The notes: generated by a model not told the origin, from the letters alone. A stretch of DNA of 64,000 bases from Diploptera punctata (GCA_030220185.1 JASPKZ010010239.1:762001-826000); one strand, 5' to 3'. Counted from the stretch's first letter, positions 32,708 to 43,385 are shown. Numbers and translations are program-made.

Positions 32708-34696
32708 CTATCGAACCCGTAGGTTCATGGCCGCACGGACATAAGCTCTCCATACATTCCTATCCTGAGCTAATGCTTTCCAATCATTCCCTGTATAATC
32801 TACTTCCCTCAAATCAGAGTTAATGTTGTTCTCCCACCTCATTCTTGGTCTACCAACTGGGCGTTTTCCCTCTGGCTTTCCTACAAGAAGTTTCCATGCA
32901 CGTCTTTCATTCCCCATACGCGCAACATGCCCTGCCCATCGCAGTCTACGAGACTTAACTGTTCTTATTATATCTGGCTTCCTATAAAGACCATGTAGTT
33001 CATTGTTATGTAGTCTTCTCCATTCACCTGTCTCTTCATCTCTCTTTGGTCCAAAAATTTTCCTAAGAACTTTATTCTCAAATACTCGTAATCTCCTTTC
33101 CTCCCTTAAAGTAAGAGTCCATGTTTCGCACCCATATGATATAACTGGTAGAATAATAGTTTTATATATTTTCAGCTTAACGTTTTTTGAAAGGAGTTGG
33201 GACATCAAAAGTCTCTGCAATGCATAATAGCATGCATTTCCAGAATTGAGCCTATGTTTAATTTCTCTGTGCATCTCATTCCTATTTGTGATTATTGTTC
33301 CTAGGTATTTGAATTCAGCCAATTCCTCAAAATGTCCCTCATTTGTCATTAGCTGTCCATTTCCATTATATAATGTACTTCTACGTGTGACCATATATTT
33401 AGTTTTACTGATATTTACTTCCAGTCCTAATTTTTTAGTGTTACTCAATAGTGTGTGCGTGTTGGCCTTTAGTATCTCCTCGCTATCGGCCAGTAGTACT
33501 ACATCATCAGCATAAACTAACAGCTTATTAATACCATTCAGTTGTAAGCCTTCCTCATTCTCTAAAGATTTAATGGCATGCTCTAGTACAAAATTAAATA
33601 GTAGAGGAGATAGTGCATCTCCTTGCTTCAACCCATTCTGGATTTCAAAAGTGTCTGAAAACTGTTTGCCTACACGCACCCTACTCGTTGAGCCATTTAG
33701 ACACATTCGTATAAGTCTAACTAACTTTTTAGGAATTCCGAACTCCAGCAGGATACTATATAACTTCTCTCTCTTAATTGAATCATATGCTTTTTTGAAG
33801 TCTACATATAGTTGATGTACAGTACCATTATATTCCCATTTCTTTTCTAAAATCTGTCTTATACTAAAAATCTGATCTGTTGTAGACCTGTTTCTTCTAA
33901 ATGCACATTGATGATCTCCTAGAATGTCATCAATATAGGGAGTAAGTCTCCTTACTAATATATTTGTTAGAATTTTGTACGAAGTTGAAAGTAATGAGAT
34001 GCCCCTATAGTTGTTGCAATCAGTTTTATCTCCTTTCTTATAAATTGGTACGATAATTGATTCCTTCCATTCATCTGGAAGAGCTTCTTTTTCCCAAATC
34101 ATACTACGCAACCAGCGTATCTTGTCGATCAATTTTTCTCCCCCTGATTTTATCAGTTCTGCTGGGATCTCATCTGAACCTGATGCTTTATACATCTTCA
34201 ATTTTTCAATTGCCATTTCAACCTCTAATGCACTTGGCTCTGCGACTAGCATTTCTGCTGTCTGTAACTTATCCTCCTCAATGTCCTGTTCTGTATGTAC
34301 ATTTAATAGCTGATTAAAATAACTTTTCCATCTATTTAATATACTCTTGGAATCTGCAATCATATCCCCATTTTCATTCCGAATTATGTTTGTTCTAGCC
34401 TGAAACCCTTTCTTCTCTATACTAATTCCCTGATATAATTCTCTAATGTTCCTATTTTTTGCATTCATTTCAAGATCATTAATCTTCTCTCTCAAATATT
34501 CCCTCTTCTTACCCTTTAGTAACTTGGTGGTTTCCCGTCTAACACTACCCAATTGCTCTAAATTTACCTCATTTGGCTCGTGTAACCATTTCATTTTTAC
34601 TAGCTTTCTTTTCTTTACAATGTCGGCACATTCCTCATCAAACCATTTCTTGTTTTGCCTCTTTTTTAAACAACCAATGCTTTCTGATGCTGACAA
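32708..34696 (-). CDS. LINE-alpha reverse transcriptase and C-terminal tail
   Basis: A 662-codon uninterrupted frame. RT motifs in order: NNYRGISLLSTSYK (228-241), CAFRRNRSTTDQIF (264-277), LYVDFKKAYDSI (296-307, first catalytic Asp), GLKQGDALSPLLFN (355-368), LLVYADDVVLLADS (392-405, catalytic YADD), EFKYLGTII. The C-terminal part has YGCETW, RLRWAGHVARMG and GRPRMRWENN. RT synthesises cDNA on nicked target DNA. The frame is open from well inside the linker, so this half is intact while the endonuclease half is broken. The annotated Met is simply the first after the frameshift and not a true start. Confidence 0.93.
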   Translation of the reverse strand: MSASESIGCLKKRQNKKWFDEECADIVKKRKLVKMKWLHEPNEVNLEQLGSVRRETTKLLKGKKREYLREKINDLEMNAKNRNIRELYQGISIEKKGFQARTNIIRNENGDMIADSKSILNRWKSYFNQLLNVHTEQDIEEDKLQTAEMLVAEPSALEVEMAIEKLKMYKASGSDEIPAELIKSGGEKLIDKIRWLRSMIWEKEALPDEWKESIIVPIYKKGDKTDCNNYRGISLLSTSYKILTNILVRRLTPYIDDILGDHQCAFRRNRSTTDQIFSIRQILEKKWEYNGTVHQLYVDFKKAYDSIKREKLYSILLEFGIPKKLVRLIRMCLNGSTSRVRVGKQFSDTFEIQNGLKQGDALSPLLFNFVLEHAIKSLENEEGLQLNGINKLLVYADDVVLLADSEEILKANTHTLLSNTKKLGLEVNISKTKYMVTRRSTLYNGNGQLMTNEGHFEELAEFKYLGTIITNRNEMHREIKHRLNSGNACYYALQRLLMSQLLSKNVKLKIYKTIILPVISYGCETWTLTLREERRLRVFENKVLRKIFGPKRDEETGEWRRLHNNELHGLYRKPDIIRTVKSRRLRWAGHVARMGNERRAWKLLVGKPEGKRPVGRPRMRWENNINSDLREVDYTGNDWKALAQDRNVWRAYVRAAMNLRVR

Positions 34697-34710
34697 TTTA
34701 ATAGTATCTC

Positions 34711-35001
34711 TTATAGCCTCCCATTCTTTATTTTATCAGTTTCTTCTTCGTTTGCCACATTGTCATCTGAAGATTCCAGTACTTCAAATCTATTAGCAAT
34801 TTTGATTTGGTATTCTTGCCGCATTTCATCATTTTTCAAGTTTTTTAATTCATATTTTACAGAATCATCTTTAGCGTCTGTTCCTCTCATAAGCGATAGC
34901 CGTTGTCTGATTTTCACCCTGACCAGATGATGATCTGAATTACAGTCTGTCCCTCTAACTGATCTAACATCAATGATGCTACTGTGCCAGCGTTTATCCA
35001 C
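34711..35001 (-). pseudogene. LINE-alpha endonuclease end and linker, part 2
   Basis: It begins [11 protein letters not shown] and has [17 protein letters not shown], with the catalytic SDH triad of the endonuclease, then a charged linker ([20 protein letters not shown]). The frame is lost near 34720 by a second single-base change, and the RT frame takes over just downstream. Confidence 0.85.
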
Positions 35002-35045
35002 TAATACATGATCTATCTGGTTTCGAGTTTCTCCATCTGGGGACG

Positions 35046-35744
35046 TCAGGTGTATTTATGAATATCCTTATGCTGAAATGTTGTGCTCTTAAGAATGAGA
35101 TTCTTTGATGTGGCAAATGTGACTAATCTAACCCCGTTGTCGTTACTATCTTCATGAAGACTGAATTTGCCTATTGTTGGTTTGAATATATCTTCCCGCC
35201 CCACTTTTGCATTAAAATCTCCTAAGACAATTTTCATATGATATCGTGAAAGGCTATCAAATAAGCATTCTAATTCTTCATAGAAATCATCCTTCATCTT
35301 GTCATCTTTATCTTCTGTGGGGGGATGTACATTTACAATTATAAAATCATGTCGTTTACCCTTTAGAATTATGTATGATATCCTATCACTAACAAACTTA
35401 ATATCTCGGATAGCGGATAGGATCCTCCTTCTGACTAAAAAACCCGTTCCAAATGCAGGTCTTTCTGCACCCCCATAGTATAATGCAAAGCTTCCTGATT
35501 CCTGACTACCTTCTCCTGGCCACCTAACTTCCTGTAAAGCGACTATATCCAAGGGCGATTTATCCAATTCCCGCGTTAATATCTCTAGTGCCCCGCTATT
35601 GTATAAAGTCCTAACATTCCATGTTCCTAGGAACATGTCCCTGTGTTTGAGCCTTTGGCATGGGTTCCCTGAAGTAGTCCCCGCCCGGAGAACCGAATGG
35701 GGGACTATTTGACCTCCGGAAAATTTTACCCCAGTAGAACCCAT
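35046..35744 (-). pseudogene. LINE-alpha endonuclease domain, part 1
   Basis: A 232-codon frame starting MGSTG. It carries the apurinic endonuclease motifs TWNVRTLY (residues 41-48), LQEVRWPG (70-77), NVHPPTED (138-145) and LGDFNAKVG (174-182). It ends at a premature stop after KDIHKYT, where a one-base deletion near 35046 shifts the frame; the next part continues in another frame from about 35045. In intact LINEs this domain nicks the target DNA. Upstream, an overlapping frame at 35611-35922 is 5' UTR-like sequence. Confidence 0.88.
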
Positions 35745-36047
35745 GTCCGCATTTCTTGACGGTTGTATTTTTACGGTGAAAGATCGTCACTCTTTCGACC
35801 AAGGTACTTATTTCGTCTGGCTTATCACCTTCGACCAGTCCGGCATGGGTAACCCTATCGGCAGCAATGCTACCGCCGGCATAGCTCTCAGGATCATTTA
35901 AGCACACAAGCCACTCCACCACGACAAGTTAAAGATACCAATATCACATACCAAATTTCATTTCTGTAACCAGCATTGTTGCTGAGACAAAATAATATTG
36001 AAATATGCCATATTTTTAATGGCTGGAAGTGTAGGTCCCCCCTTACG

Positions 36048-36950
36048 GACCGCATGGCGGAGCACGCAAAAATTACCTACAAAGGGTGAAGTTAATTCAA
36101 GGAAGAGAGAGGGAGATAAAATACAACTGCTGATCAGTAATCCGTTAATTACACTATTATGATCTTATTTAGAACTAGTGTCATCAAACACGAAGAGCAA
36201 TCGTCATTAGATTTGTAGATTGAGGATTTATCGAGGTGCTATATCATCACGGTAAAGAAGCTAATGGAATTCTCATGTTTAGAACGTGCCTAATGTGGCC
36301 CACGGGCGTTGGGTTGCGGGCAGACTCATGCTTACACAGCTTTTAATGAGAATTTATTGCGATATGTACTCAGTGTAGCACGGTAACAAAATCTGCTTGC
36401 TGTAAAACATAAACAAAAAGTTCACCATTAGCTACCATCAAAACAGATATAAATTACAAAGAAAAATACACCTAAAATTAGTTTTATTAAAAGCTCAATT
36501 ACAGATTTAAAAAACTAAATATTATTCCTTTCATCACTTTTAATTTTTATTGTAAATTACAGTAATGAGTTTGTACGGGGATTTTAATTCGAACTCAAAT
36601 AATTTAAGTTTAAAATATCTCGTGTTTGGTAATTCCATTATCATAAAGAATGTTATAAATTTAAATTGAAGGATCAAAAAATATGTTATAATTTTACATT
36701 AAACGTTTTTCTCTGATTTTATTAAATAATATTTACGTAAAATGAAACGAAGTAATTTAATATTTTATAAAATCCAGTTTTGATAAGTTGGATCGTGTGT
36801 TACTAGAGGCTCCTATGTTGAATCATAGCATCTTCTTTATTAGGAGTTACGAGACCAAGTTAATTTAGTTACCATATTTCCCATAGATATCATGAATACT
36901 ATGCGATCAACATACCGACTCAATGAGACAACAAGCTGGTAACTAATGCA
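36048..36950. other. unassigned AT-rich spacer
   Basis: No gene or repeat was recognised. Confidence 0.35.
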
Positions 36951-37289
36951 TTCATAAATTAATGAGTCATTTTTTACATCTTACCTCATATTTTACGTTT
37001 CCTTATACACGGGAACTAGTTTTCAAGAGAACCATTTCTCTCATTTTCAACCGACATTATAACTACCGGATTTTCGTTGGAATCCACATCAATTACGTTG
37101 CCATCTGGTGTTGATTTGATGAACTTCCAGATGAGATTACGTTCATCAGGAATCTCGAAATTCATGAAAATCCGGTAGTCATAATGTCGGTTTAATATGA
37201 GAGAGATGGTTCTCTTGAAAAATAGTTCCTGTGTTTAGGAAACAAAATATGAAGTAAGATGTAAACAAATACTCATTAATTTACGAATT
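36951..37289. repeat. foldback element, arms about 130 bp
   Basis: Left arm 36951-37082 and right arm 37161-37289 are inverted copies: 'aaattaatgagt', 'tttacatctta', 'tcaagagaaccat', 'accgacattat', 'ctaccggattttc'. The spacer is about 80 bp. It has no coding capacity and is MITE-like. Outer ends are near ttcataaatt and its inverse. Confidence 0.85.
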
Positions 37290-37379
37290 AAGAACCTCAT
37301 AATATTATTTCCCATATATAACTATGAACTAACGTATTACTAAGACGTTGAGGCCGATAAATTTTGCTTAGAGGTATTT

Positions 37380-37568
37380 TTATTCAGGCTTAAGGATCTT
37401 TTACGATCCTGAAAATCTTCATACCCGGGAGCCCCGGCTTAGGGTCCCTCCCGGAGGACTTACTCCTTGGATTTTTCCATCCTAAAAATACTTCTATCCC
37501 AACAGGGTTTGAACCCGCGACCGTCGGGATCAGAGACAAGGAGCATAACCACTAGTTCACCGCAGCCG
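37380..37568 (-). mobile_element. SINE-D copy 4, 3' truncated
   Basis: Minus-strand head at about 37563: 'gtgaactagtggttatgct', B-box 'gcgggttcaaaccctgttgg', then 'ggaaaaatccaaggagtaag', ending near 'cttaagcctgaa'. Confidence 0.85.
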
Positions 37569-37887
37569 ACAAAATATTACTAGCCTTAGTGATTTTGGTG
37601 CAAACTTAGCGGATTCCATTCCTGCCTAGTTAGAAGACTTTTTTGGGCGAAGAAAATCCTAGGACTCAATTTCCTTCAAAACGGAATTACAGAAGATACA
37701 TATTTTATGCACTAAATTTAATAACTTAATTTATTTTATTTTATCCTGAATATCATCCGTTTTCTAAAAGTTGGAGATAGAGAAAACATTCACCGTTTAA
37801 GTGAGAATTTAATCCAGAAACATTTGTGCGCAGTATTTTCGAATCATTCTGTTGAACGTCGGGTTTTATAGGAAGTAAAAACAGCTG

Positions 37888-37926
<39 letters not shown>

Positions 37927-38249
37927 TATGAAATTATGAAAACAGCTATCATGTCAGTGATACACTCGAATATGAAAACAAAAATAAATCCTGAAAAATT
38001 CTGACATCAAGCTCTCATTTTGGCATTAAATTAGTCTCATAACAGAAATAAGTGACGTTATGCTCAGTAAAAATACTTTAGGCAAACGAGAGCATATTTT
38101 AGTTTTATTAATTAGTTTACAGATCATGGATTATCTTAATTTTTTTAAAATTCTAAATTAAATTTTAAACATTAGATATCGAATACTGAACAGAGTTTGA
38201 ATTATTTTATTTGATACTAACTGACTCGGCGGCGTTGTTTGAATATATT
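37569..38249. other. spacer with (ATT)n
   Basis: (ATT)n at 37888-37926; otherwise unassigned. Confidence 0.4.
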
Positions 38250-39150
38250 TTCTTGGAATCACAGAGCTTGGTGACCTCAAAAACTATGGATTCCACAATA
38301 TTCTTGGTAAATTTGGAAATATTATATTTACTCATTCTCACTCTTTATTCCTTACAGGTGCTAGAGATCAAACAGAGCTTAAAGGTCGTCCAAGCTGTCA
38401 CAATCGGATACACGATCCTGAAAACCATGTTTCCTCACTACTCTGCCACTTTAAACACTTTATTTTCTATTCCTTCCCACCCCTTAAGTGTTACAAGGGC
38501 CAAACGTGAAATTAAATTCCATGAGGACTTTCACCCATCTGCTTAATAACCCCGAAATCTATAGATTCGACATTAATCTCGTCATTTTTAACATTTTACT
38601 TTTGCCTCTTTTCATCTTCCTTTGCCTCTAGTGGATTAGGGCTTCAATACCATCTGGATTGTCTGCAATCAGCTTAGCAACCTTAGAAACTAAAGATTGA
38701 ATAATCTCGATTTTTCGTTTAATTTTCAAAGTTTATCTCCCCTTCAGGGGTGTTACGGGGCAAATTCGGGCTTAAATGTTACCAGAACTGCCACTAATGT
38801 CCTTAGCAATCCCAAACACTGTGAATTCGATACTAACATTTGTCGTTGAAGATTATTTTTTAGGTTCTCCGCCACTCATTCCCCCTTAGGTGTGCTAGGG
38901 GTCTCTTACCCCATGGAACCTCTTGTAGATTATAAGTAATATCCGTACAGAGTTTGTTTAAATTGATCCAGATTTTCTAGAATTATGCTGGAAAGAATGT
39001 AGGTCGTTGTTAATCAGTTTTCTATTTCAATCCCCCTCTTACCCCCTTTGGGATGCCAGTGACATTTTACCGCTTACAGCCACATTGCAAATCATAATTT
39101 ATATGTGTAACAAATTAGATTGAAATTGCTCCAAGCTTTCGAGACTTATA
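38250..39150 (+). repeat. diverged tandem repeat, units about 130-150 bp
   Basis: Recurrent blocks: 'ctatggattccac', 'ctatagattcgac', 'ctgtgaattcgatac', about 130-275 bp apart (38283, 38560, 38819), each followed by a CCCCTTA.G...T..GGGG block (38480, 38741, 38883, 39037). The longest ORF here (38211-38546, 111 codons) falls inside the repeats and is not taken as a gene. Confidence 0.55.
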
Positions 39151-39163
39151 CGCTTATACATTC

Positions 39164-39168
<5 letters not shown>

Positions 39169-39201
<33 letters not shown>
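39169..39201. repeat. (TA)n microsatellite
   Basis: About 16 ta units, next to SINE-A copy 6. Confidence 0.95.
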
Positions 39202-39204
<3 letters not shown>

Positions 39205-39214
39205 GTGTTCTGCT

Positions 39215-39516
39215 CTAGAGCAGGTCTCTAACTTCAACCATAGCATTTTCATGCTATGCTTTGCAACTTTACTATGGAATTATAGATGTGGTAGCTTTCC
39301 GTTGCTTTCCACACCGTGGATGATAAGGATGATAGTGATGATGATGGTCAGATAATTTCGAGGACTGTTTGAGTTTCAAAGATTCCTGAAATTTGTCTTA
39401 CAGGTGAGGAAAAAAACCTGAAAAAAGTCACCTAGGAAGCTTGTCCCGACCGGGAATCGAACCCGAGCCCGCTGCCTGACAAGGCAGCACGCTACCTCGA
39501 GACCACAGCGGTGGAC
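39215..39516 (-). mobile_element. SINE-A copy 6
   Basis: Minus strand from 39516: 'gtccaccgctgtggtctcga', 'cgggttcgattcccggtcgg', 'ctgtaagacaaatttcagg', a (cat)n region, 'ggtgtggaaagcaacgg', catagcatgaaaatgctatg. The terminal hairpin is degraded. Confidence 0.9.
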
Positions 39517-39657
39517 TATATACATACATTTGTAGTTATTGACACTAATATAAAAAATGAATTCCCGCTAACTTAATAATATATAATTTAATTTATACAT
39601 AAATATAAATTAATCACATAATCATGTATACGAAAAAGTATTTTATTTGAAAACGTA

Positions 39658-39975
39658 AATAACGTAGCCGAGCGGTTAAGGTAGGAAGCCTTGGCGCAGA
39701 GCTACGGGATTTGCGCTGGTTCGAGTCTCCATGGGGGAAGAAATTTTCTCATGGTATTTCGGCCAGTATGGGACCGGTGCCCACCCAGCATCGTGAGGCA
39801 ATTGGGTAGCTACAATAAGTATCGGCTCCAGGTTGAGGAACCAGCTATAACGGCTGGGGGACTCGACATGCTAACCACATGTCACCACTACACTGGCTGT
39901 TGATCATCTACCTCTGTGATTGACACATGTGGATGTGAAGGGCCAGCAGCCGGCTGGTAAAAGGGCAACCGCTGA
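39658..39975 (+). mobile_element. SINE-C copy 5 (best copy)
   Basis: A-box 'cgtagccgagcggttaagg', B-box 'gctggttcgagtctccatgg', then 'gggaccggtgcccacccagc', 'gtagctacaataagta', 'cacatgtcacc' and 'atgtggatgtgaagggccag'. After the SINE, 39960-40000 ('aaaagggcaaccgctgaaaa', 'gaccctcaatcgg') recurs beside the 60.4-kb copy and may be the true 3' end of the family. Confidence 0.9.
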
Positions 39976-40000
39976 AAAGTGGAAAGACCCTCAATCGGAA

Positions 40001-40621
40001 ATAAGTGAACTGTTATTAATTAGAATTCACAAAATGCAATCAACCAATGTTTCTAGTAATATAGTAAAAAAAAATTTTAAATATGTAGTATTATATGATG
40101 CAAACTATGTCCTATCTTTCATTAAGATATACTTAACAATAAAGTTGTAATTAAATAGAAGAGAAATTATTGACATGTGATTATAATTTGTTTTCGCTAT
40201 GAGTTGTATTGGCAGTAAACTAATCAGAGTTTCGAATTTGACGATATGGTCTGATGGAACATCCGATAGGGACTCCACAGAGTATGAAATTTTATGAACT
40301 GGGTTCTGCATCAAAATTCGCGAACGTACCATAAAACTAAAAATTCAATGGGCGCGTCGCTGCTGTGCAGGGGTGGGGAAGCGAGTCTACAGCATCAGAA
40401 TAACCGGCTGCAGCTGTACATCATCCCCCACAGTGTGTCTCAAAATATTTGTTTCCGTTTCAGGAATATTACACTCAAAAATATAACTCGGAACAACCAT
40501 AGGTAAATAACATAAAGCTATAATAGCTTAACTCAAAGATGACTGTACAGAGTGGAACAGAACGTTTCCGACAAATTTGTTGTTATAGGAATTTAACTGA
40601 ATATTTTGATATTATATAACA
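40001..40621. other. unassigned spacer
   Basis: Short AT-rich ORFs only. Confidence 0.35.
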
Positions 40622-40768
40622 AACTAACTAACTAACTCAGCAGCACTCAGGATCACGGCCGCGCGGACATATATTCTCCACACATCCCTATTACGAGCTA
40701 ATGATTTCCAATCATCTCCTGTATAATCTACTTCCCTCAAATCAAAGTTAATGTTATTCTCCCAATAA
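40622..40768 (-). pseudogene. LINE-alpha 3' end (very short copy)
   Basis: The reverse complement matches the last 40 or so codons (NNIN.DLREVDYTGDDWK...VRAA) and the 3' terminus. The tail is (AGTT)n, seen as aactaactaact at 40623-40636. Truncated at 'ctcccaa'. Confidence 0.8.
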
Positions 40769-41170
40769 TATTATTTTATATAATATATCTCAGACTGTCC
40801 GCCGGGGTCCAAGGGTATGCATGCGTAATATAGTTTCCAACCTGCTCGAGGTGGACCTGCTAATCCGTGTATCCCAAATCAAGGTTGTGGTATAGAATCC
40901 CTTCGGCGATTTGGGTCGGAGAACTGATGGGAAGAGGAGGTCCTTTCTCTGGGATGATAAGAGGCCCATGCTCGGGGAAACAAGAGTAAAGTCCACAACA
41001 ACAACTAATTTTTAATAGGTTGGCGGAAGTGGCAACCCTCTAAATGGGGTTAGTACATCCAGGAGCTGGACCTAAAGCTTCGAGGTGGCAGCCCCACCAA
41101 TGGTCTACTCTGCATAGCGTTGGTACCGCGATCAGAGGAAAACACATTACTCGTATTCTTCACAATGGAA
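40769..41170. other. GC-richer segment, probable LINE 5' or UTR piece
   Basis: GC-rich text between two LINE tails, with 'gctcgaggtggacctgctaa' and 'ggtggcagccccaccaatgg'. No protein motif was found. Confidence 0.3.
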
Positions 41171-41174
41171 ACTC

Positions 41175-41312
41175 GGACGGAAAATAAAATCTTCCATTAT
41201 TTTCCAAGAGGAAGAAGATATGTCGGACGTCCTCAGAAGAGATGGTCTTAGATCTATTAGTGAAGACGGAACAGGCAACACTTGCCTAAACCAGGAAGTT
41301 AAGAAGAAGAAG
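41175..41312 (+). pseudogene. LINE-delta tail
   Basis: Frame PRGRRYVGRPQKRWS, then shifted EDGTGNTCLNQEVKKKK and a (AAG)n end. This is the standard C-terminus and tail of this LINE group. SINE-A copy 7 follows directly. Confidence 0.8.
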
Positions 41313-41315
41313 ACT

Positions 41316-41622
41316 GTCCACCGCTGTGGCCTCGAGGGAGTGTGGGCCCGTGTTCGATTTCAGCTCAGGACAGGCTCCTGGCTGAGGTTGTTTTCGGGTT
41401 TTTTCCTCACCTGTAAGACAAATGTCAGGAAGCTTCGGGCCCAACGGTCCCCTAAAATCATCCGGCCATCATCATCATCATCTTTCACCGGTGTGGAAAA
41501 CAACGGGAAGCTACCGCACCTAAAATTCCCTTGTAAAGCTGCAAAGCATAGCATGAAAATGTTATGATTGCAGTGAAAGACCTAATCTCGGGCAGAATTA
41601 TTATGGATGGAAGGATGGATGG
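41316..41622 (+). mobile_element. SINE-A copy 7, head partly deleted
   Basis: 'gtccaccgctgtggcctcga' followed directly by 'gtgttcgatttc' (A- to B-box segment shortened), then the usual body, (cat)n, and a 3' end with (ggat)n. It landed at the 3' end of a LINE tail. Confidence 0.88.
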
Positions 41623-41889
41623 ATATCTCAGACTAAGTGCAGAGTGCACTAATATATTTGATGACATATTAGAGATAATAAGTAAATAAGTTCATTGGAC
41701 ACACTACAGGGTAAATATATCTTACTACCAGCTAAATCTAAATCTAGGTGAATTATGATCACAAGACAAAGAAGTATCTGTGATTAGATTTGCCTACTTT
41801 AGATAGTCCTATATACCATTTTTCCTGTTAGCCTTTCTCTAATGCAAGTACGAGCATTGTATTCCACATTCCCTAACTCACTGTACATC

Positions 41890-42090
41890 CATTCCTCCCT
41901 TCTTCCATATTCTAGTATTTCATTAATCTCTTAGCATAGACCTACACAAGTTCTCTGCAATTATGCCTGTCTCTTGCTTTTCTAGTCCACTGCACACTCA
42001 TCACTGCACTAAATTCTTGGGACCATCTATGCCGTGGGCGTCCTCTGCTTCTTTTTCCTTGTTTCGAGTAGTCCCATATTGTTGTGGCGT
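41890..42090 (-). pseudogene. LINE C-terminal tail
   Basis: The minus strand reads VTHATTIWDYSKQGKRSRGR, PRHRWSQEFSAVMSVQWTRK, ARDRHNCRELV. This is the 'GRP..RW.......W...A.DR..W' tail of a LINE, of another subfamily than LINE-alpha. Confidence 0.72.
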
Positions 42091-42114
42091 GAGTCACCTG
42101 TAAAGTGTATAATT

Positions 42115-42245
42115 TGGACCGCGATAAGATGGGTTCAGATAGATTATAAAGAAGAAAATTAAATTAATCAACTAATCATGTTTAGTTGATTAATTGCTAA
42201 AGTGTCTGTGTAATCTATCGCAACCCATCTTATCACGATCCAAAG
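42115..42245. repeat. small foldback
   Basis: 'ggaccgcgataagatgggtt' (42116) with 'cagatagatta' is inverted at 42212-42243 ('taatctatcgcaacccatct', 'tatcacgatcc'). The core 'aattaatcaactaatcatg' and 'tagttgattaatt' is also self-complementary. Confidence 0.8.
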
Positions 42246-42917
42246 GACATATTACATATCTAAGAGATCAACAATATATTCCACTGTTAAGCCCTATAAG
42301 TCACTGGAAACTTGGTTCTTTACATCAAAACACACAGCCAACATTCCTGAACTTGGAAATGTTTGTCGATACCTTTCTGTTCAAAACTGTAGCTTATGCC
42401 TATTTCTTGGGTGGCTACGAAAAAGATCTAGCATATATCTTCAAAATAGTGAAAAATTAATTATATAGCTAGACAATTGTTTTTGTTTGTCATAGAAAAT
42501 AAAATATTGATATTGTAGAATAGATTGTATAAAAGTATAAAATAGGGATGGACATTTATTTTCAGCGATGGTATGCACATGTTAGAGACCGGAACCTTAA
42601 AAGACGCTATCTCTGTATAAATACAAGTATATTGATAATATGATAAATTGTACACGGAAAAAAATGTTGCATACTTTTATGATACTCAAACTAGTAATGG
42701 CAACTTTAAACTAGTAAATTGAGCCGTCGAATATTCGGAATTGCATGAACGCTATAAATATTTATTTACGACGTCGTAATAATATAACATCAACATATTC
42801 CAAATGCAATAGAAAATATGTAAGAATTGTATATTCAGTCAGTTTAAAATCCTTCTTTGAAAATGGGAAATAATTGTCTCCAAGTTTTATGCGTAGTTAT
42901 CAACTTCAATCAATTAC
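42246..42917. other. unassigned spacer
   Basis: An 88-codon plus ORF (42194-42460) begins inside the foldback and has no recognised motif. Confidence 0.35.
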
Positions 42918-43385
42918 ACTGAGCAACAAAAAATAAACTTTTTTTTTTTAGTCTCAGAAAAATATGTGATTCTGATAGTATTTATTCTCCCGAATTCAAA
43001 TATTATATCGGTTTTTCTCCATCACGCAAGGTTTCCGAGAGACAGGCATTTATAATTTCAAACACTTTAATATTTTCTACATTCGTAACTACACAAATTC
43101 GAACATTCGGACTCACCTAGAAAGTAAGAAATGACGATTTTCTGTTATATTTCGCCTGTGGAGCATCCCTCTTGATGGTCCATCAATAATCGGCCAGCAT
43201 ATTAGGATTCCATTTGCCTTGATATATTTTTTCCATAGTTGAAATCTCCTGATGTAAGTGTTCCCCGTTTTATTTTACAATAGACAAATTGTCGAAAAAA
43301 CATTCATTAAAAACATAATTATTTAAATCCATTAATTGAAATTCAAATAAAAAACTGTGGGTGATGGAGAAATTCCGAATACATA
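42918..43385 (-). pseudogene. degenerate repeat-borne ORF (insect repetitive protein family)
   Basis: The minus strand reads HSFLFEFQLMDLNNYVFNEC, FFDNLSIVK, stop, NGEHLHQEISTMEKIYQGKW, NPNMLADY, stop, WTIKRDAPQAKYNRKSSFLT F and a stop near 43118. I recognise the HQ.ISTMEK.YQG.W.P.MLADY.W...RD segment as a recurrent uncharacterised protein of insect genomes; its function is not known to me. The 3' non-coding part (42918-43110) recurs at 63808-64000, so the ORF is carried by a repeat. Confidence 0.65.

Larger units (their letters stand above)
32684..35935 (-). mobile_element. LINE-alpha, nearly full-length non-LTR retrotransposon
   Basis: About 3.25 kb, minus strand: a 5' region (to about 35935), an endonuclease domain, an RT domain, a C-terminal tail and a short tetranucleotide (TAAG)n tail at 32684-32699. 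It has no RNase H and no separate gag ORF. The architecture (AP endonuclease fused to RT, simple-repeat tail, about 3.2 kb) fits RTE/Proto2-like LINEs; the clade is inference. At least five other 3'-end copies are in the window. Confidence 0.9.
32031..36043. mobile_element. DNA transposon with TTAA-type TSD, interrupted by LINE-alpha
   Basis: Inverted ends: ggggggacctacac (32031) with 'agtcatatttcaat', and the inverse 'attgaaatatgcc'...'gtgtaggtcccccc' ending at 36043. Flanks are ttaa (32027-32030) and ttac (36044-36047), a TTAA TSD with one change. Without LINE-alpha the element is about 0.76 kb (32031-32683 plus 35936-36043) and has no coding sequence. TTAA targets are used by piggyBac and Kolobok; the termini alone do not decide between them. 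Confidence 0.75.

Noticed and set aside
33003..34796. several plus-strand ORFs of 60-116 codons
   Set aside because: They are antisense shadows of the LINE-alpha RT frame.
35611..35922. 103-codon minus ORF with VEWLVCLNDPESYAGG
   Set aside because: It overlaps the endonuclease frame and covers the GC-rich 5' region of LINE-alpha; it is more likely UTR than a separate protein.
38211..38546. 111-codon plus ORF
   Set aside because: It lies in a diverged tandem repeat and has no motif.
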